This document shows, piece by piece, positions 7,653-15,490 of a stretch of 15,945 nt of DNA. The position numbers and the translations under genes are program-made. The stretch is from assembly GCA_903959665.1 (NCBI GenBank), contig CAJBXY010000129.1, positions 1 to 15,945 on the forward strand. The letters run 5' to 3'. The notes below the pieces were generated by a model that did not search any database, had not been told where the DNA came from, and was given only the letters and a program-made list of their open reading frames with translations. Every line of letters begins with the position of its first letter. The first letter of the stretch is position 1. Source of the stretch: an uncultured Solirubrobacterales bacterium (GTDB lineage: Bacteria; Actinomycetota; Thermoleophilia; Solirubrobacterales; Solirubrobacteraceae).

Positions 7653-8824
7653 ACCTGACTGAGCTGCAATCGCTTGACGACGCGAACGTTGTCGGCACCT
7701 ATGCGCGCCTGCCGCTGCAGATCGTGCGTGGATCCGGCAGCTGGGTTTGGGATGAGCAAGAGAACCAATACCTCGACCTTCTTTGCGGTATCTCGGTAAC
7801 CAATCTCGGCCACTGCCATCCGCAGGTGGTCGACGCGATACGCGACCAAGCGCGAACGCTGATCCACGCCTCCAACCTCTTCTACACAGAGCCAGGCATC
7901 CGCCTTGCCGAGAAGCTCTCGGCCTCCTCGCTCGGAGGCAAGGTCATCTTCGGCAACTCCGGCGCTGAGGCGATCGAAGCGGCGATCAAGTGCGCGCGCC
8001 GCGCCAAGTCAGGCGGCGAGATCGTGACGCTCGAAAACGCCTTCCACGGCCGCACATACGGCGCCCTCTCGGCGACACACCAAGAATCCAAGCAGGCGCC
8101 GTTCGCGCCAATGATCCCCGGCTTCAAAGCGGCGGCCGCGACCGTCGACTCGCTTGAACAGAGCGTCGGGCCGGACACCGCCGCGTTGATCATTGAGCCG
8201 ATCCAAGGTGAGGGCGGCGTTTACCCGATCTCGACCGAAATCCTCGTCGCTGCGAGGGAGCTCTGCGACCGCCACGGAGCGGCGCTGATTTTTGACGAGA
8301 TCCAGGTCGGCATGGGCCGCACAGGCTCGCTCTGGGCCTACCAGCAGACCGGCGTGACTCCCGACGCGATCACGACAGCGAAGGCGCTCGGCGGCGGCTT
8401 GCCGATCGGGGCGCTGATAACCGGTGAGCGGTTAGCAGGAGCGCTCCAGCGCGGCGATCACGGTTCGACCTTCGCTGCCGGGCCGGTTGTGGCGCAGGCG
8501 GCCTTGGCGGCGCTCTCGGCGACCGACGACGAATACTTGATGGGGCGCGTGAACATGGTCGGAGAGCGGCTGCGGGAAGCGCTCACGTCGCTCCCTGGCG
8601 TGAGCGAAGTTCGTGGCCGCGGACTGATGATCGGCTTCGACATTGAGGCCGGCGACGCCCCGGGGATGGTTAACGCCGCGATCGCCGGGCAACGGGTGCT
8701 GCTCAACGCGACCGGCCCGAAGACAGTGCGCCTGCTGCCGCCGCTAACAATCGACGATGACGAAGTCGCCGAGGCAATTACGCGTGTCGCAAGCGCGCTC
8801 GCCGACCACGCGGCGCACAGCTAA
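7649..8824 (+). CDS. argD: Acetylornithine aminotransferase
   Basis: PLP-dependent class III transaminase converting N-acetylglutamate semialdehyde to N-acetylornithine; related enzymes also act in lysine synthesis. It has 391 residues, normal length. GNSGAEA (102-108) binds the cofactor phosphate, FHGRT is at 132-136, IFDEIQVGMGRTG (214-226) holds the PLP-ring aspartate Asp216, and TTAKALGGGLPIG (242-254) contains the Schiff-base Lys245. The GTG start shares bases with the argB TGA (GTGA) and has no clear Shine-Dalgarno of its own, so it is probably translated by re-initiation. It is the last gene of the coupled block: argF and argR, which often come next in Actinomycetota, are not here, and argG begins 27 nt later with its own promoter-like box. 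No obvious terminator was seen in the gap. Confidence 0.95.
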   Translation: MNLTELQSLDDANVVGTYARLPLQIVRGSGSWVWDEQENQYLDLLCGISVTNLGHCHPQVVDAIRDQARTLIHASNLFYTEPGIRLAEKLSASSLGGKVIFGNSGAEAIEAAIKCARRAKSGGEIVTLENAFHGRTYGALSATHQESKQAPFAPMIPGFKAAAATVDSLEQSVGPDTAALIIEPIQGEGGVYPISTEILVAARELCDRHGAALIFDEIQVGMGRTGSLWAYQQTGVTPDAITTAKALGGGLPIGALITGERLAGALQRGDHGSTFAAGPVVAQAALAALSATDDEYLMGRVNMVGERLREALTSLPGVSEVRGRGLMIGFDIEAGDAPGMVNAAIAGQRVLLNATGPKTVRLLPPLTIDDDEVAEAITRVASALADHAAHS

Positions 8825-8838
8825 GTACCAACTCTGCC

Positions 8839-8844
8839 TACACT
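8839..8844 (+). promoter_or_regulatory. Candidate -10 box for leaderless argG
   Basis: TACACT (TAnnnT) ends 7 nt before the argG ATG. The 27-nt gap has no Shine-Dalgarno. With usual -10 geometry, transcription would start at or next to the A of ATG. No TTGACA-like -35 is seen 16-18 nt upstream. No ARG-box-like operator was recognised either. Confidence 0.6.
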
Positions 8845-8851
8845 GCCGCCG

Positions 8852-10117
8852 ATGACCGAGCCACAGAGAACAGCCAGTTACATAGCAAGCCCGGACGAGG
8901 TTGGGCGCGTGCTGCTGCTCTTTTCCGGTGGCCTTGACACGAGCGTGATGTGTAAATGGATTCAGGATCAGTACGAGGCGGAGGTCGTGGCGCTGACGAT
9001 TAACCTCGGGCAGCCTGGCGAGGATTACGACGTCGTCAAGCAGAAGGCACTCGATCTTGGGGCAATCGCCGCCGAAGTGATCGATGCGCGTGAAGAGTTC
9101 GCGCGCGACTTCGTAACGCCGGCGATTCTCGCGAACGGCACCTACGGCCTTGGATACCCGCTCTTCACCGCGCTCGGCCGGCCGCTGATCGCGAAACTTG
9201 CCGTTGAGGCTGCGCGTCGCCACGGCTGTGACACGATCGCCCACGGCTGCACCGGCAAGGGCAACGACCAGGTCCGAATCGACGGAACCGTCGCCACACT
9301 CGCACCGGAACTAAGGATCGTCGCGCCGGTTCGTGAGTGGCAGATGGGGCGTGAGGAGGAGATTGCCTACGCCCGCGAGCACGGCATCCCGATCAAGGGC
9401 GGCGCCGAGCAGACGCCGTACTCGATCGACGACAACCTTTGGGGCCGGTCCTCAGAAGGACGGTGGATTGAAGACCTCGATCACGCACCGGACGACGACG
9501 TCTTCCAACTTGTAACGCCGCCGGAGCGGGCACCTGACGAAGCACAGACCGTTCAGATCGGTTTCGAGAGCGGCGTTCCGGTTTCACTCGATGGCGATCG
9601 ACTGCCACTCGTAGAGTTGCTCGACCGCGTCACCGAGATCGGATGCCGCCACGGGATCGGCATCGTCGACCACATCGAGGACCGGATCGTTGGCCTCAAG
9701 GTTCGCGACATCTACGAGGTGCCCGCGGCGGCGATCATTCTCAGCGCTCACGCTGAGCTCGAGCGGCTTGTCTCAACAATTCATCAGAACCAGTTCAAGG
9801 CCAACCTCGACCGCCAGTGGGCTTACCTCGTCTATGCTGGCCTTTGGTGGGAGCCGCTGCGCGAGAACATCGACGCCTACATGCTGAGCGCCAACGAACG
9901 CGCGACTGGAGTGATTGGGATCAAGTGCTTCAAGGGGACAGCGCGCGTAGTCACGCGTTCCTCGCCGAACGCGGTCTACGACCCTGCGCTTGCCACCTTC
10001 GACACCTCCGGCGGCCTCTTCAGTCAGAACGCCTCACCAGGTTTCATTGAGCTTTGGACGCTTCAATCGCGGATGGCGCACCGGCTGCGTCAATCGCAGG
10101 ACGACGATCGCGGTTAG
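8852..10117 (+). CDS. argG: Argininosuccinate synthase
   Basis: Joins citrulline and aspartate with ATP, the next-to-last arginine step. It has 421 residues; the common bacterial form is about 400. The ATP PP-loop is SGGLDTS (25-31); NLGQPGEDYD (51-60), GYPLFTALGRPLIAK (101-115) and AHGCTGKGNDQVR (130-142) match the family. There is a slightly long N-terminal lead (about 18 residues before the first strand) and a short charged tail. It reads YGLGYPLFTALGRP where many homologues have YEGRYPLGTALARP, a mild divergence. Translation appears leaderless from ATG 8852. argH is not adjacent: the next gene encodes an unrelated membrane peptide. Its separate promoter suggests control distinct from argCJBD. 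Confidence 0.95.
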   Translation: MTEPQRTASYIASPDEVGRVLLLFSGGLDTSVMCKWIQDQYEAEVVALTINLGQPGEDYDVVKQKALDLGAIAAEVIDAREEFARDFVTPAILANGTYGLGYPLFTALGRPLIAKLAVEAARRHGCDTIAHGCTGKGNDQVRIDGTVATLAPELRIVAPVREWQMGREEEIAYAREHGIPIKGGAEQTPYSIDDNLWGRSSEGRWIEDLDHAPDDDVFQLVTPPERAPDEAQTVQIGFESGVPVSLDGDRLPLVELLDRVTEIGCRHGIGIVDHIEDRIVGLKVRDIYEVPAAAIILSAHAELERLVSTIHQNQFKANLDRQWAYLVYAGLWWEPLRENIDAYMLSANERATGVIGIKCFKGTARVVTRSSPNAVYDPALATFDTSGGLFSQNASPGFIELWTLQSRMAHRLRQSQDDDRG

Positions 10118-10120
10118 TCT
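10115..10120 (+). promoter_or_regulatory. Candidate -10 box overlapping the argG stop codon
   Basis: TAGTCT fits TAnnnT and ends 6 nt before the ATG of the small membrane-protein gene. Its first three bases are the argG stop TAG. There is no Shine-Dalgarno in the 9-nt gap, so the downstream gene is either leaderless from here or read through from argG. Confidence 0.5.
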
Positions 10121-10126
10121 GCAGCG

Positions 10127-10321
10127 ATGAACAAACGGCGCGCCTATCGAACGGTCGGTTTCCTGATCCTCAAGGGCGGCCGCTTCTACATCCGTCTGCG
10201 CTACCCAAATCTGCTGCGTCAAGTGATCACCGTGATCGCTTCAATCGTCGCTGCCGGACTTCTCGTAACTTTGATTGCGGCGCTGACCGGCCGCAGCAAT
10301 GTCAATTCGATGACGCCATAG
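10127..10321 (+). CDS. Small single-pass membrane protein of unknown function
   Basis: 64 residues. I do not recognise the family. The first 31 residues are strongly basic and aromatic (KRR, KGGRFYIRLRYP, LLR). Residues about 32-53 (VITVIASIVAAGLLVTLIAAL) form one clear hydrophobic helix, followed by a short polar tail. By the positive-inside rule the N-terminus would be cytoplasmic and the last 10 residues outside. There is no signal-peptidase-like site and no cysteine. It is kept as a real gene because it fills the gap between argG and the coiled-coil gene neatly, its ATG has a TAnnnT box at leaderless distance, and it has an ordered basic-then-hydrophobic layout rather than shadow-frame composition. 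A role in arginine metabolism is not implied by position alone. Confidence 0.65.
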   Translation: MNKRRAYRTVGFLILKGGRFYIRLRYPNLLRQVITVIASIVAAGLLVTLIAALTGRSNVNSMTP

Positions 10322-10334
10322 CCTGAGCGCCCGC

Positions 10335-10340
10335 TACGGT
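10335..10340 (+). promoter_or_regulatory. Candidate -10 box for the leaderless coiled-coil gene
   Basis: TACGGT (TAnnnT) ends 7 nt before ATG 10348, with no Shine-Dalgarno between. ATGACG at 10310-10315 resembles a -35 (TTGAC) with a 19-nt spacer, somewhat long. Confidence 0.5.
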
Positions 10341-10347
10341 TCGCTTT

Positions 10348-11043
10348 ATGGAGCAGGTAAACCCTTCCCAGAACGATCCCGAGAGGTTCGTTGACGCTGG
10401 CGTCTTAGCCGAGCGCCGCGCCCGCCGCGCCGAGCTTGCCGAAGTGGAGCTGCGCGAGCGGCTCGCCGGCGCCGAGCACCGCGTAGCCGAGCTCGAGCAG
10501 CTGGCTGACAGCTCGTCGAGAGCCCGCGCTGAGCTGGCGACGAGGGAGCAGCGCGAACTCGCGATTGCCGCACTGCTCGGCGAGGCTGCCGACGCTGTGC
10601 GTGCTGCGCGCGAAGCAGTCGACGTCGAGATTCTTGCGCGCGAGGCGGCCGAAGCTGCGCTGCGCGCCGAACGGATCGCGCGCGAGGCCGCGGAGCAGTC
10701 GGTCGTAGCCGAGCGGGGCGCGCGCGACGCAGCAATGGCTGCGATCGTCAGCGCCAGAGTTCGCGGTGGCACCGAAGCGCCCGCGTCCCCGCCACCGCTT
10801 GCGCCGCCCAACTCGCCGCCGACTGCGGAGACGACGGCGCTGCTAGCAGGCTTGGCGAAGGCCGCTGAGCGACTTCGCGCGCAGGCGCCGCTCGCTCCCG
10901 ATGGAGTCGCGGCGGCGCGCGAGCGTGGTGGCGAAGCGGCGCCAGCGCAAGCGGCCGCCCCGGCGCCGGCACACGGGCGCGGCGGTGGGCTCGTCGGCAG
11001 GGCTACCCGCGCGCTTCGCAAGCTTCGCTCAGAGCGGCCTTAA
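10348..11043 (+). CDS. Ala/Arg/Glu-rich coiled-coil protein with basic C-terminal tail, function unknown
   Basis: 231 residues, family not recognised. Residues about 18-138 are a long charged helix rich in Ala, Arg and Glu, with repeated small blocks such as AEVELRERL, AREAAEAAL and AREAAEQSV, typical of coiled coil. A Pro-rich break (about 141-160, ASPPPLAPPNSPP) is followed by a short helix (160-180), an Ala/Pro/Gly linker (181-212) and a basic tail GRATRALRKLRSERP (217-231). It has no Cys, Tyr or Trp and only two Lys, with Arg as the basic residue. No signal peptide or membrane segment is seen. Biased composition gives it a long open antisense frame (10302-11021), but the predicted helix, the leaderless -10 and the fit between neighbours support this strand. 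dnaE begins 52 nt later; a link to replication is only a positional guess. Confidence 0.75.
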   Translation: MEQVNPSQNDPERFVDAGVLAERRARRAELAEVELRERLAGAEHRVAELEQLADSSSRARAELATREQRELAIAALLGEAADAVRAAREAVDVEILAREAAEAALRAERIAREAAEQSVVAERGARDAAMAAIVSARVRGGTEAPASPPPLAPPNSPPTAETTALLAGLAKAAERLRAQAPLAPDGVAAARERGGEAAPAQAAAPAPAHGRGGGLVGRATRALRKLRSERP

Positions 11044-11059
11044 CGACTTCCGAGGGGTC

Positions 11060-11073
11060 GCCCGCGTCCGGGC
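11060..11073 (+). other. Short GC hairpin between the coiled-coil gene and dnaE
   Basis: GCCCG (11060-11064) and CGGGC (11069-11073) can form a 5-bp stem around CGTC. There is no T-tract, so it is not a convincing intrinsic terminator. It lies where the -35 region of the dnaE promoter would be. It could be chance in GC-rich DNA. Confidence 0.25.
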
Positions 11074-11080
11074 TGGCGCC

Positions 11081-11086
11081 TATCCT
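11081..11086 (+). promoter_or_regulatory. Candidate -10 box for leaderless dnaE
   Basis: TATCCT is a good TAnnnT match ending 9 nt before GTG 11096. No Shine-Dalgarno lies in the interval. It helps decide the dnaE start: an upstream in-frame extension would place this box inside coding sequence. Confidence 0.6.
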
Positions 11087-11095
11087 CAGCGCTCG

Positions 11096-14000
11096 GTGTC
11101 TGCCCCTCAATCTGTCCATCTCCACGTCCACTCCGAGTACTCTCTGCTCGATGGCGCCTGCGCGATCGACGCGCTCGCCGAGCAAGCCGCAAGCTTCGGC
11201 CAGCCGGCCCTCGCGTTGACAGATCACGGCGTGATGAATGGCGCGGTTGAGCACTACCAAGCCTGTAATAAGCACGGAATCAAACCGATTCTCGGCTGTG
11301 AGATCTACTACGCCGAGAAGCCGAAGGCTGGCGCCAGTGGGAAGAACGAGCACAACCACCTAACGCTGCTCGCCTCCAGCGACGCTGGCTATCGCAACCT
11401 CGTCAAGCTCTGCTCCGACGGCTTTCTTGAAGGGCTCGAGCGCGGCAAGCCAACCGTTGACATGGCGCAGATCGACAGCCACAGCGAAGGGCTGATCGCG
11501 CTCACCGGTTGCCTCGCTTCACGCTTCGCCGGGCGGCTCGCCGAGGGCCGCGAGGACGAAGCCCGAGCTCACGTTGACCAGCTCGTTGGCGCGCTCGGGG
11601 CTGAGAACGTTTACTTCGAAATTCAGAACAACGGCATCGCCGCGCAGGATCGCGCCAACGAAGGGATCGTGCGGATCGCGCGCGAGATGGGCGGCTCGCT
11701 CGTCGGCACCGGCGACGTCCATTACCTGCGCCACGAAGATCACCGCCACCACACGGCGCTGCTCTGCGTGCAGACGAAATCGACGCTCGCCGAACCGCGG
11801 ATGATCTTCGAGACGAACGAGTTCTACCTACGCAACAACGAGCAGATGGCCGAGTCGTTTAAGGAGTGGCCCGAGGCGATCGCTTCGACCGTTGAGATTG
11901 CCGACCGCTGCAACGTGGAGCTTGAACTTGGGCGCCAACTGATCCCTCGTTTTCTGCCCGAAGGAGAGGACGAGAAGGCTTACCTCGCCCAGCTCGTCGG
12001 CGAAGGTCTGCGCGACCGCTACGGTGAGCCACCGCCGGCCGAGGCCGTCGAGCGAATGGAGATGGAGCTCGCCGTGATCGACCGGATGGGCTTCAACGCC
12101 TACTTCCTGATCGTTTGGGACTTCGTCCGCTGGGCGCGCGAAAACGGCATCGTCGTCGGGCCTGGCCGCGGCTCGGCGGCAGGCTCAATCGTCGCCTACA
12201 CGCTCGCGATCACCGACGTTGACCCGCTCCGTTACGACCTCCTCTTCGAACGCTTCCTTAACCCCGAGCGCGTCTCGATGCCAGACATCGACATCGATTT
12301 CTCGGTCCGTGGCCGTGAGCGAGTGATCCAGTACGTCACCGAGAAGTACGGTCGCGAGTCGGTCGCGCAGATCGTCACCTTCGGCCGCATGTTCCCGCGT
12401 CAGGCAACGCGCGACGCGGCCCGCGTGCTCGGCCACGACTACGGCGCCGGCGACCGCCTCGCGAAGCTGATCCCCGACCCAATTCAAGGCCGCCCACCAA
12501 GCTTCGAAGATTGCATGAAGGAGGGCCAGCCGCTGCGCCAAGCCTGCGATGACGATTCGACTGCCGCCCAAATTGTGGACGTCGCCCGAGGCCTTGAGGG
12601 CGTGGTCCGCAACTCGTCGATCCACGCCGCTGCGGTTGTAATCGCAGATCGCCCACTAACCGAGATCGTGCCGGTTCAGCTCGCCGACGCGAACACAACC
12701 GACGAAGACGGCAACCGCGTCTACAAGGTTGTGACGCAGTTCTCGATGAAGCCGGTTGAGCAGCTCGGGCTGTTGAAGATGGACTTCCTCGGCCTTCGAA
12801 ACCTTGACGTGATCGAGGACTCACTCGACATCATTGAGCGCTCCGGCCGTGAGCGCCCGCACATGGCGACGTTGCCGCTCGATGATCAGAACACTTACGA
12901 GATGCTCGCTCGCGGCGATTCGGGCGGCGTCTTCCAGTTTGAGTCGGAAGGAATGCAGGACGCGCTGCGGACCGTACAACCGACCGAGTTCGACGACCTC
13001 GTCGCGCTAGTCGCGCTCTATCGCCCGGGGGCGATGGATCAGATTGGAACCTACGCAAAAGGAAAGCGCGAGCCTTCGACGGTCACGATCCGTGACCCTC
13101 GGCTTGAGCCAATCCTCGGCAAGACCTACGGCGTGATCCTCTATCAAGAGCAGGCGATGCTGATCGCGACGCAGCTCGCCGGCTTCAGTGGCGCCAAAGC
13201 CGACGACCTGCGCAAAGCGATCGGCAAGAAGGACCGCAAGGCAATGGGCAAGCTGGAGCCAGAGTTCCGCGAGGGCTGCAAGGCGTCCAACACCGAGGCC
13301 CACGTGATCGACTGGATGTGGACGACGAATGAGAAATCAGCCGACTACTCGTTTAATCGCTCTCACGCCGCCTGTTACGCGCTGATCGCCTACCGCACAG
13401 CATGGTTGAAGGCCAACTTCCCGGCCGAGTACATGGCTGCGTTGATCTCTTCGGTGATGGATACGAAGGACAAGGTGCCGATCTTCATCAACCGCTGCGA
13501 GGAGATGGGGATCGAGATTCTTCCCCCCGACGTCAACCTCTCCGACCACACCTTTGTTGTAGACAACGGAGCGATCCGCTTCGGCCTCGACGCTGTCAAA
13601 GGTGTCGGCTACCAAGCGGTTGAGGCGATCAAAGAAAGCCGTGAGGGCGACGGCGAGTTCACGTCGCTGTGGGACTTCTGCGAGCGCGTCGACGGGCGGC
13701 TCGTCAACAAGCGCGCACTGGAGGCGCTTATCAAGTGCGGCGCATTCGGTTCCACCGGGGCCACTCGTCAAGGAATGATGCACGTGCTCGAGCAGGCTCA
13801 GGCCGCCGGTCAGCAGGCGCAGACCGACGCGCAGATCGGGCAGGCATCGATCTTCGATGAGGTCGGCGAGGCCGACGGGCCGTCGGCGGGGAAGGTCCAC
13901 CCGCCAATCTCTGGCGCCGAGTTCAGCGAGCGCGACCTGCTTGCCGCTGAGAAAGAGGCGATCGGCTGCTTCCTTTCAACCCACCCGCTGAAAGAGGTCC

Positions 14001-14617
14001 GCGGTGCTCTGCTTGGCGCCTCTGACTGTTCACTGGCGGCGCTCGCCGATCGCCGCGACGGTGACTCGGTAACAGTCGGCGGCATCATTACCGCGGCGCG
14101 AAAGATTCGTACGAAGAAGGGCGATCAGATGATGTTCGCGACGCTCAACGACCTTGAGACCGACATTGAGCTCGTGATCTTCGGCAAGACGCTTGAGAAC
14201 TACGGCGATGCGCTTGGGGTCGATGAGATTGTGCTCGTCAAGGGGCGGGTCGACCACAAGGATCGCAGCAAGATCTGCGTAGTCGCGCAGTCCGTTGAGC
14301 GTTTCGAGCCGAGCGCGGAGCAGATCGAGAAGGCCGCAGAAGCGGAAGCGATCGAGGCTCTCGGGCCGCAGCCGATCCACCTCAAGGTCGACGCGACCGA
14401 CAGCGGGCTGCTCGCCAGCGTGATCGACGAGCTAAAACACATCCTTGGAAATCACAGTGGCGAGCACGAAGTGGTCCTCGACATCACCACGTCGGGCGGC
14501 GGCCGCAGCCTCAAGTTTGGTGAGAGGTACCGGGTCGCGCCAACGCCGAGCCTCCGGGCAGAGCTAGAGCACGTGCTCGGTCCGGCCGCGATGCGCACGA
14601 CCGGCCAAGCTGCCTGA
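11096..14617 (+). CDS. dnaE: DNA polymerase III alpha subunit (replicative DnaE)
   Basis: Catalytic subunit of the replicative polymerase; 1173 residues (E. coli 1160). The PHP domain (about 5-270) keeps its metal-site motifs: HLHVHSEYSLLDG (8-20), TDHG (Asp43-His44), GCE (Glu69), TGCLASR and GDVHY. The palm has GPGRGSAAGS from 355 and catalytic Asp397 and Asp399 in PDIDIDF; Asp563 in MDFLGLRNL matches the third catalytic Asp. A helix-hairpin-helix lies at about 832-860 and an OB fold at about 991-1068. QASIF (916-920) matches the internal beta-clamp motif (E. coli QADMF). The intact PHP suggests built-in proofreading, as shown for mycobacterial DnaE1. The start is GTG 11096: homologues begin just before HLHVHSEYS, and an upstream in-frame extension of 65 residues would overlap the previous gene. 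The stop is 3 bp from the convergent nfo stop. Confidence 0.97.
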   Translation: MSAPQSVHLHVHSEYSLLDGACAIDALAEQAASFGQPALALTDHGVMNGAVEHYQACNKHGIKPILGCEIYYAEKPKAGASGKNEHNHLTLLASSDAGYRNLVKLCSDGFLEGLERGKPTVDMAQIDSHSEGLIALTGCLASRFAGRLAEGREDEARAHVDQLVGALGAENVYFEIQNNGIAAQDRANEGIVRIAREMGGSLVGTGDVHYLRHEDHRHHTALLCVQTKSTLAEPRMIFETNEFYLRNNEQMAESFKEWPEAIASTVEIADRCNVELELGRQLIPRFLPEGEDEKAYLAQLVGEGLRDRYGEPPPAEAVERMEMELAVIDRMGFNAYFLIVWDFVRWARENGIVVGPGRGSAAGSIVAYTLAITDVDPLRYDLLFERFLNPERVSMPDIDIDFSVRGRERVIQYVTEKYGRESVAQIVTFGRMFPRQATRDAARVLGHDYGAGDRLAKLIPDPIQGRPPSFEDCMKEGQPLRQACDDDSTAAQIVDVARGLEGVVRNSSIHAAAVVIADRPLTEIVPVQLADANTTDEDGNRVYKVVTQFSMKPVEQLGLLKMDFLGLRNLDVIEDSLDIIERSGRERPHMATLPLDDQNTYEMLARGDSGGVFQFESEGMQDALRTVQPTEFDDLVALVALYRPGAMDQIGTYAKGKREPSTVTIRDPRLEPILGKTYGVILYQEQAMLIATQLAGFSGAKADDLRKAIGKKDRKAMGKLEPEFREGCKASNTEAHVIDWMWTTNEKSADYSFNRSHAACYALIAYRTAWLKANFPAEYMAALISSVMDTKDKVPIFINRCEEMGIEILPPDVNLSDHTFVVDNGAIRFGLDAVKGVGYQAVEAIKESREGDGEFTSLWDFCERVDGRLVNKRALEALIKCGAFGSTGATRQGMMHVLEQAQAAGQQAQTDAQIGQASIFDEVGEADGPSAGKVHPPISGAEFSERDLLAAEKEAIGCFLSTHPLKEVRGALLGASDCSLAALADRRDGDSVTVGGIITAARKIRTKKGDQMMFATLNDLETDIELVIFGKTLENYGDALGVDEIVLVKGRVDHKDRSKICVVAQSVERFEPSAEQIEKAAEAEAIEALGPQPIHLKVDATDSGLLASVIDELKHILGNHSGEHEVVLDITTSGGGRSLKFGERYRVAPTPSLRAELEHVLGPAAMRTTGQAA

Positions 14618-14620
14618 GCT

Positions 14621-15481
14621 CTAATTGCGCTCTTTGAGGCCGCGCTCGCGCAGCGCGAAAGCCTCTTTGATCTGCTTCTTTGTCGGGCCCTTCTTCTCCG
14701 GGCCTGGCGTTTCGAGAACGCACGGGAGATCGGCAAAGCGTGGCTCGGAGAGGAATACGGCGCAGCCGTCGGCGCCGAGTTCGCCCTTGCCGAGGTCGGC
14801 GTGACGATCACGGTTCGAACCGAACTCCATCATCGAGTCGTTGCAGTGCAGTGAGCCGATCCGTCCCTTGCCGGTCGCGCTTACGCACTCATCGATCGCA
14901 GCCGTCAGCGCGTCGGCGCTGCGGATCTCAATCCCAGAGGCCAGCATGTGGCACGAGTCGAGGCAGATCCCAAGCCGCTCGTCTCCTCCTGCTGCCTCGA
15001 TCAGCGCTCCGAGCTCGTCGAATGAGCGGCCCAGCGTGCCACCAGCGCCCGCAGTGTTCTCAAGGTGAAGCGCGCAACCTTCACTCTCGGCGAGCGCCTC
15101 AGCGATCGTCGCGCCTGCCCGCTCGATCGCCTGGCCAACGTCGCCTCCCTTCGCTGAGCCGGGGTGGAGGACGACGGCAGTCGCTCCGAGCGCCTCACCT
15201 GCGTTCAGCGACGCGGTCAGTGAGGTCAGAGTCTTTGCACGAATCTCGGCATCCTCACTAGCCGCATTGAGCAGATAGACGGCGTGGATCAGCAGCGCAT
15301 CGACTTCGCTGGCCGCCATTGCTTCGCGGAACTCATCTACCTGCTCGTCGCTGTAGATCGTCGGCTTCCAGGCGCGCGGGTTCTGATTGAAGATCTGAAT
15401 TGAACGCGCGCCGAGTGCTTCGCCGCGCTCAATCGCCTTCGCTGGGCCGCCGGCGGGGGAGACGTGAGCGCCGATCAGCAT
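14621..15481 (-). CDS. nfo: Endonuclease IV (AP endonuclease)
   Basis: Zinc-dependent base-excision repair enzyme that cuts DNA 5' of abasic sites and removes blocked 3' ends. It has 286 residues, typical length, TIM-barrel fold. All nine metal ligands of the E. coli enzyme have clear counterparts: His66 (LLIHAVY), His106 (VVLHPGS), Glu141 (LHLENTAG), Asp175 and His178 (GICLDSCHM), His212 (GSLHCND), Asp225 and His227 (NRDRHADLG) and Glu257 (CVLETPG). The ATG starts MLIGAHVSPAGG, as expected for the family. There is no Shine-Dalgarno upstream. It is the only - strand gene, convergent with dnaE (3-bp gap) and divergent from gltX (47-bp gap). Its last codons contain a strong hairpin that may serve dnaE. 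Confidence 0.96.
   Translation of the reverse strand: MLIGAHVSPAGGPAKAIERGEALGARSIQIFNQNPRAWKPTIYSDEQVDEFREAMAASEVDALLIHAVYLLNAASEDAEIRAKTLTSLTASLNAGEALGATAVVLHPGSAKGGDVGQAIERAGATIAEALAESEGCALHLENTAGAGGTLGRSFDELGALIEAAGGDERLGICLDSCHMLASGIEIRSADALTAAIDECVSATGKGRIGSLHCNDSMMEFGSNRDRHADLGKGELGADGCAVFLSEPRFADLPCVLETPGPEKKGPTKKQIKEAFALRERGLKERN
14636..14668 (+). terminator. Candidate dnaE terminator hairpin inside the 3' end of nfo
   Basis: Read on the + strand, 19 nt past the dnaE stop, GAGGC (14636-14640) pairs with GCCTC (14661-14665) and CGCGCT (14641-14646) pairs with AGCGCG (14652-14657) around a 5-nt loop, with AAA bulged (14658-14660). TTT follows, then mixed T-rich sequence. The stem totals 11 bp, but the T-tract is short and the sequence codes for nfo residues, so function is uncertain. 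Confidence 0.4.
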
Positions 15482-15490
15482 CGTGTCGCG

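Noticed and set aside
8825..8851. ARG box or other arginine operator before argG
   Set aside because: No paired AT-rich ArgR-type palindrome is visible in the 27-nt gap; only the -10-like box is supported.
10302..11021. 239-residue antisense frame over the coiled-coil gene
   Set aside because: Ser/Ala/Arg-rich low-complexity translation, no ribosome binding site or promoter on that strand; explained by the biased composition of the sense gene.
10901..11095. 65-residue N-terminal extension of dnaE
   Set aside because: It overlaps the coiled-coil gene in another frame, has Arg-rich shadow-like composition and is not part of known DnaE. The -10-like box and GTG 11096 fit the family start.
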